Assembly (NCBI RefSeq): GCF_900177245.1
Contig: NZ_FXBM01000002.1
Span: 496,001-560,000 of the forward strand
Origin: Rathayibacter oskolensis
GTDB taxonomy: Bacteria > Actinomycetota > Actinomycetes > Actinomycetales > Microbacteriaceae
Direction of reading: 5' to 3'
DNA length: 64,000 bases
Shown: one piece after another, positions 28,315-35,937 of the stretch
Numbering within the stretch: the stretch's first letter is position 1
Layout: each line of letters starts with the position of its first letter
The notes under the pieces: generated by a model
What the model was told of the DNA's origin: nothing
The model's input: the letters and a program-made list of their open reading frames with translations, nothing else
Database searches by the model: none
Translations under genes and position numbers: made by a program

Positions 28315-28342
28315 AAGATCAGACGCCTTATTGCGCAAAACC
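28315..28342 (-). repeat. 28-bp operator-containing repeat, copy B
   Basis: Matches 25478-25505 at 27 of 28 positions (C for T at one base). On the minus strand it leads into the GH43 remnant, as copy A leads into the GH2 gene. Confidence 0.75.
28331..28338. promoter_or_regulatory. TTGCGCAA operator (site 7)
   Basis: TTATTGCGCAAAACCC, 145 bases upstream of the GH3 start (plus strand) and just upstream of the GH43 remnant (minus strand). It may serve the GH3 gene now. Confidence 0.6.
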
Positions 28343-28482
28343 CGGCATCCCTGGTCGCCGCGCCTTGCTCGACCGCGGGTTGACCCCCAGGGTGAAGAGG
28401 CGTCACCGTCGGCCAAGCTCCGCTCGGGACAGCGGAGCGCGCTCCCCGCCTCCGCGGCCCACTCTCCGATGAAGGAGCCGTC

Positions 28483-30921
28483 GTGCACCACCTCGATGCC
28501 ACACTGACCGTCGACCAGCGGGTCGACGCACTCCTGGCCCTGATGACGCTTCCCGAGAAGGCACATCAGCTGACCAGCATCATGGCCTTCGATCTGATCC
28601 GGCCCGACGGGTCAGACCTCGACACCGCGGACGATGTCCTCTCGCGACCGCCCGGTCATGTGGCGCAGCTCATCCGCGACGACCCGCGTCTCCTCGCCGA
28701 TGACGTCATCGCGCTGCAGCGGCGCTTCGTCGAGCGCACCCGCCTGGGCATCCCGGCACTGTTCCACGCGGAGGCGCTCAACGGGCTGCTCGCCGGGGGT
28801 CACATGACCTTCCCTACCGCGATCGCTCTGGCAGCGGCGTGGAAGCCCGAACTCGTCGAGCAGATGGCTCGCCTCATGCGGGGTCAGCTGCGGCGGGTGG
28901 GGATGCGCCACGTCCTCTCCCCGGTGATGGACGTCGCCCTCGATCCGCGCTGGGGGAGGGTGCACGAGACCTACGGCGAGGACCCGTACCTCGTCACCGC
29001 GAACTCGGTCGCCTACGTCCGCGGCATGCAGGGCGACGATCTGAGCGATGGCGTGATCGCCACTGGGAAGCACTTCCTGGGCTATGCGGCACCCGAGGCC
29101 GGGCTGAACTCCGCGACGATCCCCGTCGGCCCCCGTCGACTGCGAGACCTGTTCGCTGTGCCCTTCGAGGCAGCCATTCAGATGGCCGGGCTGGGCTCGA
29201 TCATGAACTCGTACTCCGACATCGACGGTGCACCGGTCGCCGGCTCCCGCGAGATCCTCACGGGCCTCCTGCGGGACGAGCTGGGCTTCGACGGCTTCGT
29301 CTCGGCCGACTACGCCAGCATCGACCACCTCGTGACCGTGAAGGGCGTGGCGCGGGACCTGTCGGAGGCCGGCCGCCTCGCGATCGAGGCCGGCCTCGAC
29401 GTCGAGTTCCCGCGACCCTCCGCTTACGGCGACCGTCTGGTCGAGGAGGTCGAGTCCGGTCGCCTCGCCGCCGCCGCCGTGGACACGGCCGTCGCCCGGG
29501 TCCTGGCCGCGAAGTTCCGAGTCGGGTTGTTCGAGCAGCCGTATCCGCAGGAGGTCATCGACATCCCCGCCGTCGCAGCGGAGGGCGACGAGCTGTCCCT
29601 CGACCTCGCCCGCCGCAGCGTCGTGCTCCTCGAGAACGACGGACTCGTTCCCCTCGAACCGAGCGGCCGACGGATCGCGGTCGTCGGTCCGCACGCGGAC
29701 GCACCGGAACTGCAGTTCGCCGCCTACAGCTACCCGTCGTGGCGCCAGGCCGTCGACGCGATCCACCTCGGCGGCGAGATCACGATGGTCGGCATCGACG
29801 AGCGCGCCGACGCCTGGCACCAGGCCCTGCTGCCCGCCGGCGAGGCGCAGCACCTCGCCCGCCAGCGTCTCGGGACCTTGTCTCTCGCGGAAGCACTCTC
29901 CACCGCCGGAGCCGAAGTCGTCCACGCCGCCGGGTCCGGCATCACCGAGCGGTTGGGTGATGACGCGATCGCGGAGGCGGTCGAAGCCGCACTGTCGGCG
30001 GATCTGACGATCCTCGCCCTCGGCGGGGCGAGCCTGTGGTTCAGCGGTGAGAGGACCGAGGGAGAAGCAAGCGACACCGCAGACATCGCGCTCCCCGCCG
30101 CTCAGGCCGAACTCCTCGACCGGATCGCCGAGACCGGTCGGCCCTTCGCGATCGTTCTCGTCCAGGGACGTCCGTACACCCTTCCCGCGAGCGCGGCGCG
30201 GTCCCGGGCGCTGGTGGTCTCGAGCTTCGGCGGGCCTCACGGCGCTCGCGCCGTGATCGACGTCCTCACCGGAGTCGTCACCCCGATCGGCCGTCTGCCG
30301 TACTCGATTCTTCGGCACGGCGGACAGCTGCCGCTCTACCACCACCGTGCAACCGGCAGCGGCGGGCGGCTCGCCTCCCCGGATCAGTCGTCCGGATACC
30401 TCGACATGCCGGCAACCCCGGCCTACCCGTTCGGATCTGGACTCAGCACCACGACGTTCGAGCTCGGTCAGCCTCGAGTTCCGGCTCGAATCGCGACGGA
30501 CGAGGAGCTCGCCGTCGTGGCGAAGGTGGCGAACACTGGTCCGCGCGACGGCGCCACCATCGTCCAGCTCTACCTCCGAGTCCGGGGGACCGGTCTGACG
30601 CGCCCCTTCCAGCAACTCGCCGGCTTCCAGGAGGTGAGCCTCGAGGTGGGCAGCACCGCGGAGGTGCGGTTCGTCGTCGACTCCTCGCAGCTCGCACACA
30701 CTCGACCTGACCTTCGGCTTGTCGTCGACCCGGTCGACATCGAAGTCGTCGTCGGTTTCGACGCCGAGGACGACTCCCGCCGCGCACACGTGGTGATGGA
30801 CGGCCAGAGCAGAGACATCAACCGCTCCGAACGCGTCTACTTCTCGAGGTCCTCTCTCGATCGCCCTGAGCGGCCGACGTTCACTCCCCGTCTCCACCAT
30901 TCGACTCCGTCTACACCTTGA
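28483..30921 (+). CDS. Glycoside hydrolase family 3 (beta-glucosidase/beta-xylosidase type)
   Basis: 812 residues from GTG 28483, preceded by GAAGGAG. N-terminal GH3 barrel with PALFHAEALNGLL, the KHFLGY block and the nucleophile region GFVSADYAS, where the Asp replaces the usual SDW context. Then the alpha/beta sandwich domain (SVVLLENDGLVPL, IAVVGPHAD) and a C-terminal fibronectin-III-like domain (about 690-770). No signal peptide. Operator site 7 lies 145 bp upstream. The coding region runs directly into remnants of a second GH3 gene, and the last 25 residues after the Fn3 domain look unlike other GH3 ends, so the extreme C-terminus may have been altered by the same rearrangement. Confidence 0.92.
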   Translation: MHHLDATLTVDQRVDALLALMTLPEKAHQLTSIMAFDLIRPDGSDLDTADDVLSRPPGHVAQLIRDDPRLLADDVIALQRRFVERTRLGIPALFHAEALNGLLAGGHMTFPTAIALAAAWKPELVEQMARLMRGQLRRVGMRHVLSPVMDVALDPRWGRVHETYGEDPYLVTANSVAYVRGMQGDDLSDGVIATGKHFLGYAAPEAGLNSATIPVGPRRLRDLFAVPFEAAIQMAGLGSIMNSYSDIDGAPVAGSREILTGLLRDELGFDGFVSADYASIDHLVTVKGVARDLSEAGRLAIEAGLDVEFPRPSAYGDRLVEEVESGRLAAAAVDTAVARVLAAKFRVGLFEQPYPQEVIDIPAVAAEGDELSLDLARRSVVLLENDGLVPLEPSGRRIAVVGPHADAPELQFAAYSYPSWRQAVDAIHLGGEITMVGIDERADAWHQALLPAGEAQHLARQRLGTLSLAEALSTAGAEVVHAAGSGITERLGDDAIAEAVEAALSADLTILALGGASLWFSGERTEGEASDTADIALPAAQAELLDRIAETGRPFAIVLVQGRPYTLPASAARSRALVVSSFGGPHGARAVIDVLTGVVTPIGRLPYSILRHGGQLPLYHHRATGSGGRLASPDQSSGYLDMPATPAYPFGSGLSTTTFELGQPRVPARIATDEELAVVAKVANTGPRDGATIVQLYLRVRGTGLTRPFQQLAGFQEVSLEVGSTAEVRFVVDSSQLAHTRPDLRLVVDPVDIEVVVGFDAEDDSRRAHVVMDGQSRDINRSERVYFSRSSLDRPERPTFTPRLHHSTPSTP

Positions 30922-31539
30922 GAGAAGAGCCACCTCTGGCTCAGGGGGTGATCGTGACCGCCAAGCACTTCGTCGGTTACAGCCTCCCCGAGGGCGGCAT
31001 GAACCTCTCCGCGTTCGACGGGGGCTCACGGCGCACCCGCGATCTGTTCTCGTTCCCGTTCGAGGCAGCCATCCACGACGCCGGCATCGCCTCCCTCACG
31101 AACTCGTACTCCGATGTCGACGGCGTCCCCGCAGCGGCCTCGCACGAGATAGAGCTCGCCGAGGGCCGCATGCCGACGCGGTCACATTCCAGTTCCCGCC
31201 CTACAGCTACCCGGCGTTCCGTGCGATGACGGTGCACATGAGCTCGAGGGGCATGGGCAACACGACCGGAATCGGTCCGGGGATGGCGGCTTGGAACGAC
31301 AGTTCCTTCCCCGCCCAGCAGGTCGATGACTCCGTGGGGGCGACTCGGTGCCACTTCCCGGCTTCACCGGCCTGGACCGCGCGTTCGCGGTCGAGCCGGG
31401 ACGCATCGACTACTTCCTCGGATTCGATGCCGACGACCACCGAGTCACCGGGTCATTCGATCTCAAGGGAGACCGTCGCTTCCTCAGGAGCGACGAGCGG
31501 ACGTTCTTCTCGACGACGAGAAGAGATGACGCTCTCTAG
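30922..31539 (+). pseudogene. Second GH3 gene, reduced to three collapsed segments
   Basis: Segment A (about 30945-31155) encodes GVIVTAKHFVGY and DLFSFPFEAAIHDAGIASL with TNSYSDVDG, matching residues about 190-260 of the intact GH3 just upstream. Segment B (about 31165-31320), in another frame, encodes FQFPPYSYPAFRAM and GIGPGMAAWND, matching its FAAYSYPSWRQAV and MVGIDERADAWHQ. Segment C (about 31348-31539), in a third arrangement, encodes EPGRIDYFLGFDADDHRVTG with RRFLRSDERTFFS, matching its C-terminus. The N-terminal 190 residues and the parts between are missing. A degenerate paralogue in tandem, not a functional gene. Confidence 0.82.
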
Positions 31540-31686
31540 GTCTCTCCTGACCTTCGCATCTGCGGACGAGCGCCTCACCGTCGCAGAGGGTACCGCCGGC
31601 ACCTCCCGGAACCGCCCGCGCCTGGCGGACCGCATGACGATCGGTGAACGGCCGCTTCGCAGGCGAAGCCGATGGACCCGAGAGGG
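31540..31686. other. Intergenic, no gene seen
   Basis: Contains one short hairpin (GCTTCGC/GCGAAGC near 31655-31670) that could end transcription from either side. Nothing else is recognisable. Confidence 0.3.
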
Positions 31687-32121
31687 TCACGGAGCCTTCT
31701 GCCCCGCCGCTGCGTCGTCTGCGACGTAGATGCAGAACGGGTGGCCGGCAGGGTCGGCGAGCACGAAGAGCGCCCCCTCCGGATCGGCGCTCTGATCGTC
31801 GACGACCGTGGCGCCCAGCGCGACAGCTCGCGCTCGCTGCTGCTCGAGCTCGTCCGCGTCCGCGACGGTGAAGTCGAGGTGCAGCTGCTGGCGCACCGGT
31901 CCGTCCGGCCAGGTCACTCGAGGAAGCTGATCCACCCGTTGCACCGTGAGACCCACGCCTTCGGAGGTGCGGATCGCGACCCACTCCGCGTCGTCGTCCG
32001 AGCCGTCGGCGGCGGGCTCGTCCCCCGGGCGGTACTCACCGCCCAGCAGGGCGAGGTAGAACGCCGCGAGCTCTCGCGCGTTCTCGGCGTCGAGCACGAT
32101 CTGTCTCAGATGCAGAGCCAT
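31687..32121 (-). CDS. VOC (glyoxalase-like) superfamily protein
   Basis: 144 residues from ATG 32121 (ALHLRQIVLDAENARELAAFY). The beta-alpha-beta-beta-beta pattern, LHLDFTVAD in the middle and the final VLADPAGHPFCIYV are typical of the glyoxalase-like domain (Glyoxalase_6 type). A frame to 32166 exists but the extra residues do not fit the fold. Single gene; function in the superfamily ranges from resistance to isomerases, and nothing here narrows it. Confidence 0.82.
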   Translation of the reverse strand: MALHLRQIVLDAENARELAAFYLALLGGEYRPGDEPAADGSDDDAEWVAIRTSEGVGLTVQRVDQLPRVTWPDGPVRQQLHLDFTVADADELEQQRARAVALGATVVDDQSADPEGALFVLADPAGHPFCIYVADDAAAGQKAP

Positions 32122-32226
32122 GGACGCAGAGTATGCCGAACGCCTGGGTAGAAGGATGCCAGGCACCGTGTCGCTCCAGCTCTGCGGCGGCTGTCATCGG
32201 ACCGCGGTTCCCGTCTCCGCGTCGCC

Positions 32227-32736
32227 TCAGTACGGGACCTCGAGCGGCAGGACCGTGATGTCGAAGCCCGGCGCGGTGATCAGCAGGTTCGCGACCGGGA
32301 CCGGGGTCTGCGACCGGTCGTCGTTGGCGATGAGGAGCAGGAGCACGGCGGACTCCTGGCCGGCCGGGAGCGCCGCGTCGTAGCGCAGAGCGATCTGCCC
32401 GTCGGGAGACTGGTCGGCGTAGTTCCACAGCTGCCCCCCGAAGCCGGCGAACGAGTAGCCGTCTCCGGGGTCGGCGAGTAGCACGGTGATCGTGCCGCTG
32501 TCGATAGATCCGGTGCCGTCGATCGATCCGGTGCCGGTGTTCGTGACGTAGACCCGGTACTCGGTCGATCCCGCCGGCGTGTACTCCGTCGGGCCGTCAG
32601 CGCGGGCGCCGAGCGCGGGCGCCGCTCCGCTCGTGGCGGCTGCGGGGGCGGCGACGGCCAGGGCGACGACGGGAGCGGCCCACGCCGCTCCGAGGAGCGT
32701 GCGGCGCCCGAGGGGTGAGGAGTCGACGGCGGGCAC
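32227..32736 (-). CDS. Tat-exported hypothetical protein
   Basis: 169 residues. The twin-arginine region SPLGRRTLLGAAWAAPVVA followed by an Ala-rich core and AAA-T cleavage region indicates Tat export. The mature part is beta-rich, with the pattern EYRVYVTNTGTGSID typical of Ig-like or DUF11-like secreted domains. An imperfect short repeat (GTGSID twice, bases about 32508-32540) sits in the middle. No catalytic motif is seen. Similar small Tat-exported proteins are common in Microbacteriaceae. Confidence 0.75.
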   Translation of the reverse strand: MPAVDSSPLGRRTLLGAAWAAPVVALAVAAPAAATSGAAPALGARADGPTEYTPAGSTEYRVYVTNTGTGSIDGTGSIDSGTITVLLADPGDGYSFAGFGGQLWNYADQSPDGQIALRYDAALPAGQESAVLLLLIANDDRSQTPVPVANLLITAPGFDITVLPLEVPY

Positions 32737-32860
32737 AGCGGTGGCCTTCCGGTGGAGGAGTGGGGCACGAGACGCGATGGCGTCGAGGCCGCCCAGCCTG
32801 GAAGCGCACTGGACCGGGGGTAAGACCCCCGAAGATGCCCGCTCGGAGTGGACGCGTCCG

Positions 32861-33382
32861 TCAGGGATGGTCGACCGGTCGCGGGAGCGTCCCGTGCTCG
32901 ATGACCCGCTCGTAGACGCGCTCCATGATGTCGGCGAGCCGGGCGAGGTCGTCGGGATCCAGCGCGTCGAGGACCAGCGTCCGCACGAGCTCGACGTGCG
33001 AGGGCGTCGCCTCCCGGAGGGCCCGCCACCCGCCGGGCGTCAGGCTGACGTCGGTCGCGCGGCGGTCGTCGCTCGCCGTCGCCGTCGCGACCAGCGACCG
33101 GCGCTGCATCCGGCGGACGTGGTGCGAGGTCCTACTCCGCTCCCAGCCGAGGCGGGTGGCGAGGGCCGCCATGCGCATGACTCCCGAGGGCTCGCTCGTG
33201 AGCGCGACGAGGACGTCGTAGTCGGCGAGGGAGAGGTCGCTGTCGGCCTGGAGCTGCCGGTTCATCTCGTAGCGCAGCCGCAGCTGCACCTTCATGTAGG
33301 CGTACCAGGCGCGCACCTGATCGTCGGTCATCATCGTGTACGGGGATCCCGCGGGCGGGCCTCCCTGCTGCTCCGTGCTCAC
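32861..33382 (-). CDS. MarR-family transcriptional regulator
   Basis: 173 residues. Helix-turn-helix core LSLADYDVLVALTSEP, RMAALATRLGWERSRTSHHV and the wing with DDRRATDVSLTPGG give a standard MarR winged helix; dimerisation helices lie at both ends. Length is normal with a slightly long N-terminal tail. It stands alone between the Tat-exported protein and the small 33492 gene, both on the same strand, so its target is not evident. No clear palindrome was found near its start. Confidence 0.88.
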   Translation of the reverse strand: MSTEQQGGPPAGSPYTMMTDDQVRAWYAYMKVQLRLRYEMNRQLQADSDLSLADYDVLVALTSEPSGVMRMAALATRLGWERSRTSHHVRRMQRRSLVATATASDDRRATDVSLTPGGWRALREATPSHVELVRTLVLDALDPDDLARLADIMERVYERVIEHGTLPRPVDHP

Positions 33383-33491
33383 GCGTCTCCTGGAGGTTCG
33401 GGACCTCAGTATCCCTCTCGCCCGGACGCCTCCGAAATCCGCGCCACCCGCGACGTCCGCGCGATTCCGCTCAGCCGCACGAGGACGCGAT

Positions 33492-33674
33492 CTACTCCGC
33501 GTCGCCCGAGACGCTCTCGCCGACCGCGACGATCAGCGACTCCACCGCCGCCAGCAGGTTGTGCAGCGCCTGCTGGAAGTTGTGGTCGTCGGGCAGCTGC
33601 TGGATGTCGAAGGCGGCGGCGCTCGCGTACTTCCGAGCGTCGGCGAGAGCGGATTCTTCACGGAACGTGGCCAC
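33492..33674 (-). CDS. Small hypothetical protein (60 aa)
   Basis: 60 residues from GTG 33674 (MATFREESALADARKY, HNFQQALHNLLAAVESL, VSGDAE). GAGAGGAC precedes the GTG at good distance and the protein is acidic and mostly helical, with a stretch suggesting a short amphipathic bundle. Not recognised. Its promoter region (33675-33860) is shared divergently with the ABC exporter. Coding is supported by third-position GC bias and the ribosome site rather than homology. Confidence 0.6.
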   Translation of the reverse strand: MATFREESALADARKYASAAAFDIQQLPDDHNFQQALHNLLAAVESLIVAVGESVSGDAE

Positions 33675-33860
33675 GGTGATGTCCTCTCGGGAGACGGTGC
33701 GATGATGCCGACTGTTCCAGCCTCCTCGTCGGTTGCCATCCGTGATCTGACGTAGCCGCGGAGGCCCCTCCCTGGCACGTACGTCATCGCGCTGATGCGG
33801 GCGGCGGGCGCGGCTGCCACGCTTCGACGGGGGTCGACGCGACCACCGGTGAGGACTGAC

Positions 33861-34586
33861 GTGACTCTCGCGCTCGAAGCGATCGACATCCGCAAGAGCT
33901 TCACGGCTGCGCGCCACGGGCCGGTCGTCGACGTGCTGCACGGGATCTCGCTCTCCGTGGCCGTGGGCGAGATGGTGAGCGTGGTCGGGCCGAGCGGATC
34001 GGGGAAGTCGACCCTGCTCTACTGCCTCGCCGGTCTCGAACGCCCGTCCGGAGGCAGCGTGACGATCGCGGGGACGGACACGAGCGATCTGTCGGGTCGC
34101 CGCCTCGCGGCTCTTCGGCGCAGCAGTCTGTCGTTCGTCTTCCAGTCCTACAACCTGGTCCCCTCCCTCACCGCGTCCCAGAACGTCGCACTGCCCGCGC
34201 GCCTCGCGCGACGTCCCGTGAGCGAGGAGCAGGTCGCCGCGGCTCTGGACGCCGTCGGCGTCCTGGCGGTGGGGCACGAGCGGCCTCCCTTCCTGTCCGG
34301 TGGGCAGCAGCAGCGGGTGGCGATCGCCCGGGCGCTGTTCGCCGAGCCCGACATCCTCTTCGCCGATGAACCGACAGGGGCGCTGGATGCGGCGTCCGGC
34401 CGGGTCGTCCTCGACCTGCTCCGAGGAGTGCGGGACAGGGGCAGTGCGGTGCTGATGGTGACGCACGATCTCGAGTCGGCGGCGCGCGCCGACCGGTCGA
34501 TCGTGATCCGCGACGGCAGGATCCACCGCGAGCTCCTCGGCCCCACGGTCGAGCAGCTCTTCGATGCGGTCGTCAGCGCCGGCTGA
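33861..34586 (+). CDS. ABC exporter ATPase (LolD/MacB type)
   Basis: 241 residues from GTG 33861 (TLALEAIDIRKSFTAARHG), with GAGGA just upstream; an alternative ATG at 33795 would add 22 residues of no family likeness. Walker A GPSGSGKST, Q-loop FVFQSYNLVPSLTASQNV (the LolD-type motif), signature LSGGQQQRVAIARAL, Walker B ILFADEPTGALD and switch His in VTHDLE. The stop overlaps the next start (TGATG), so it pairs with the permease that follows. Typical of MacB/FtsX-type systems exporting peptides, lipids or antibiotics. Confidence 0.92.
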   Translation: MTLALEAIDIRKSFTAARHGPVVDVLHGISLSVAVGEMVSVVGPSGSGKSTLLYCLAGLERPSGGSVTIAGTDTSDLSGRRLAALRRSSLSFVFQSYNLVPSLTASQNVALPARLARRPVSEEQVAAALDAVGVLAVGHERPPFLSGGQQQRVAIARALFAEPDILFADEPTGALDAASGRVVLDLLRGVRDRGSAVLMVTHDLESAARADRSIVIRDGRIHRELLGPTVEQLFDAVVSAG

Positions 34587-35914
34587 TGCTGACCCTGCTC
34601 CGATCCGATCTGCTGGGTGACCTGCGCCTGTGGTGGGGGACCTTCTTCGTGCTGGTGGCCGCAGGGGCGGTCGCCGGGGTGCCGACGACCCTCATCGAGA
34701 CCGCGCTGAACGAGGAGGGGTTCCTCCGGCTGGGGATCCTCGCGGTCGCGAGCACCGCCCTCGTCCTCGCGACGGTGAGCCTGGTGCTCGTGCTCTCCTC
34801 GACGGTGCGCACGCTCGTCGAGCTGCGCCGCCGGACGTTCGCGCTCTGGCTCGTCGTCGGGATGCAGCCCGCCCAGGTCGCCGTCATCGTCGTGTGCGAG
34901 GTGGCGCTCGTCGCCTCGGCAGGGGCGGGAGTCGGTGCCGCCGTGGCGTACGGGCTCTGCCCGTCCCTCGTCGGGATCCTGCTCGAGGGGTCCAGCGGAC
35001 TCCAGGACGTGCGGCCGGTCCTCTCTCCGGGCTCCGCGCTGCTGGGCGGACTGGTCGCCGTCGTCGTCGCGGTGCTCGCGGCCCTTCCCCTGGCACGAGA
35101 GGCCGGATCGACTCCCGTCCTCTCGCTCCTCCGGGGCGAGCAGCCTCGCCGCGTCAGGGTCGTCCGCCGGGCGATCCTCGCCGTGCTCCTCGTGGCGGTC
35201 GCCGGGTCGATGTACGCCGGCCTGCCGGGCGCGCTGCCGTCCGGGGCCGCGCAGTCGGTCCTCCTCGGACCCGTCCTCATCGCCGCAGCGGCGACAGCGG
35301 CGCCCGTGTACATGCCGGCCCTGATCCGGCTGTGGACCTCCGTCATCCCCGCGCGGGTGTCGGTCGCCTGGTTCCTGGCTCGGGAGACCGTGATCACCTC
35401 GGCGCAGCGCAGCAGCGCGGCCGTCGTCGCGTTCCTCGTGGCGATCGGCCTCCCGTGGACCTTCCTCGTCGGTCAGCAGACCGTCGCGTCGGCGGTGTCG
35501 GGGGCGGGATCCGCGGTCGATCCGCGACCGCTCGCGCTGCTCCTCGGAGGGCCGGCGCTGCTCGCGGCGATCGGCGCCGCCGCGGGGCTGCTGATGGCGA
35601 GCTCGAACCGGGAGCGCGAGGACGCACTCCTGGAGGCCGCGGGGGCCGACGACTCGGCTCGCACGCTGACGTCGGCCTGGGAGGCGCTGATCTACGTCGT
35701 CACCGCCGGCATCGTCGCGGGGATCGTCGCCGTCGCCGTGGGCGGAGGCGCGACGCTGTTCCTCGTCGCCGTCGCACCGGCCGTCCGTCCCGCTCTGGTT
35801 CCGGGGGTCGCCGTCGGAGCGACGCTGGTCTGCCTCCTCCTCGGCTGGATCGCGACGTTCGCCCCGCGCCTCGGCCGCACTCGCGCGATCGTCGAGGTGC
35901 TGGGGGAGTCGTGA
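34586..35914 (+). CDS. FtsX/MacB-like ABC permease
   Basis: 442 residues with about eight to ten hydrophobic segments and a FtsX-like arrangement: an N-terminal helix, then an internal block around STALVLATVSLVLVLSSTV and a second FtsX unit near VTAGIVAGIVAVAVGGG. LVVGMQPAQVAVIVVCEVAL is the cytoplasmic loop that contacts the ATPase. It partners the preceding gene by TGATG overlap. The large extracellular domain of canonical MacB is absent, as in many actinobacterial two-component exporters. Converges with the LAL regulator 23 nt downstream. Confidence 0.87.
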   Translation: MLTLLRSDLLGDLRLWWGTFFVLVAAGAVAGVPTTLIETALNEEGFLRLGILAVASTALVLATVSLVLVLSSTVRTLVELRRRTFALWLVVGMQPAQVAVIVVCEVALVASAGAGVGAAVAYGLCPSLVGILLEGSSGLQDVRPVLSPGSALLGGLVAVVVAVLAALPLAREAGSTPVLSLLRGEQPRRVRVVRRAILAVLLVAVAGSMYAGLPGALPSGAAQSVLLGPVLIAAAATAAPVYMPALIRLWTSVIPARVSVAWFLARETVITSAQRSSAAVVAFLVAIGLPWTFLVGQQTVASAVSGAGSAVDPRPLALLLGGPALLAAIGAAAGLLMASSNREREDALLEAAGADDSARTLTSAWEALIYVVTAGIVAGIVAVAVGGGATLFLVAVAPAVRPALVPGVAVGATLVCLLLGWIATFAPRLGRTRAIVEVLGES

Positions 35915-35937
35915 CCCGCGGGGTCGCGCCGGCCGAC

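Noticed and set aside
32508..32540. Tandem repeat GTGSID in the Tat-exported protein.
   Set aside because: Only two copies in a coding region. Too short to be significant.
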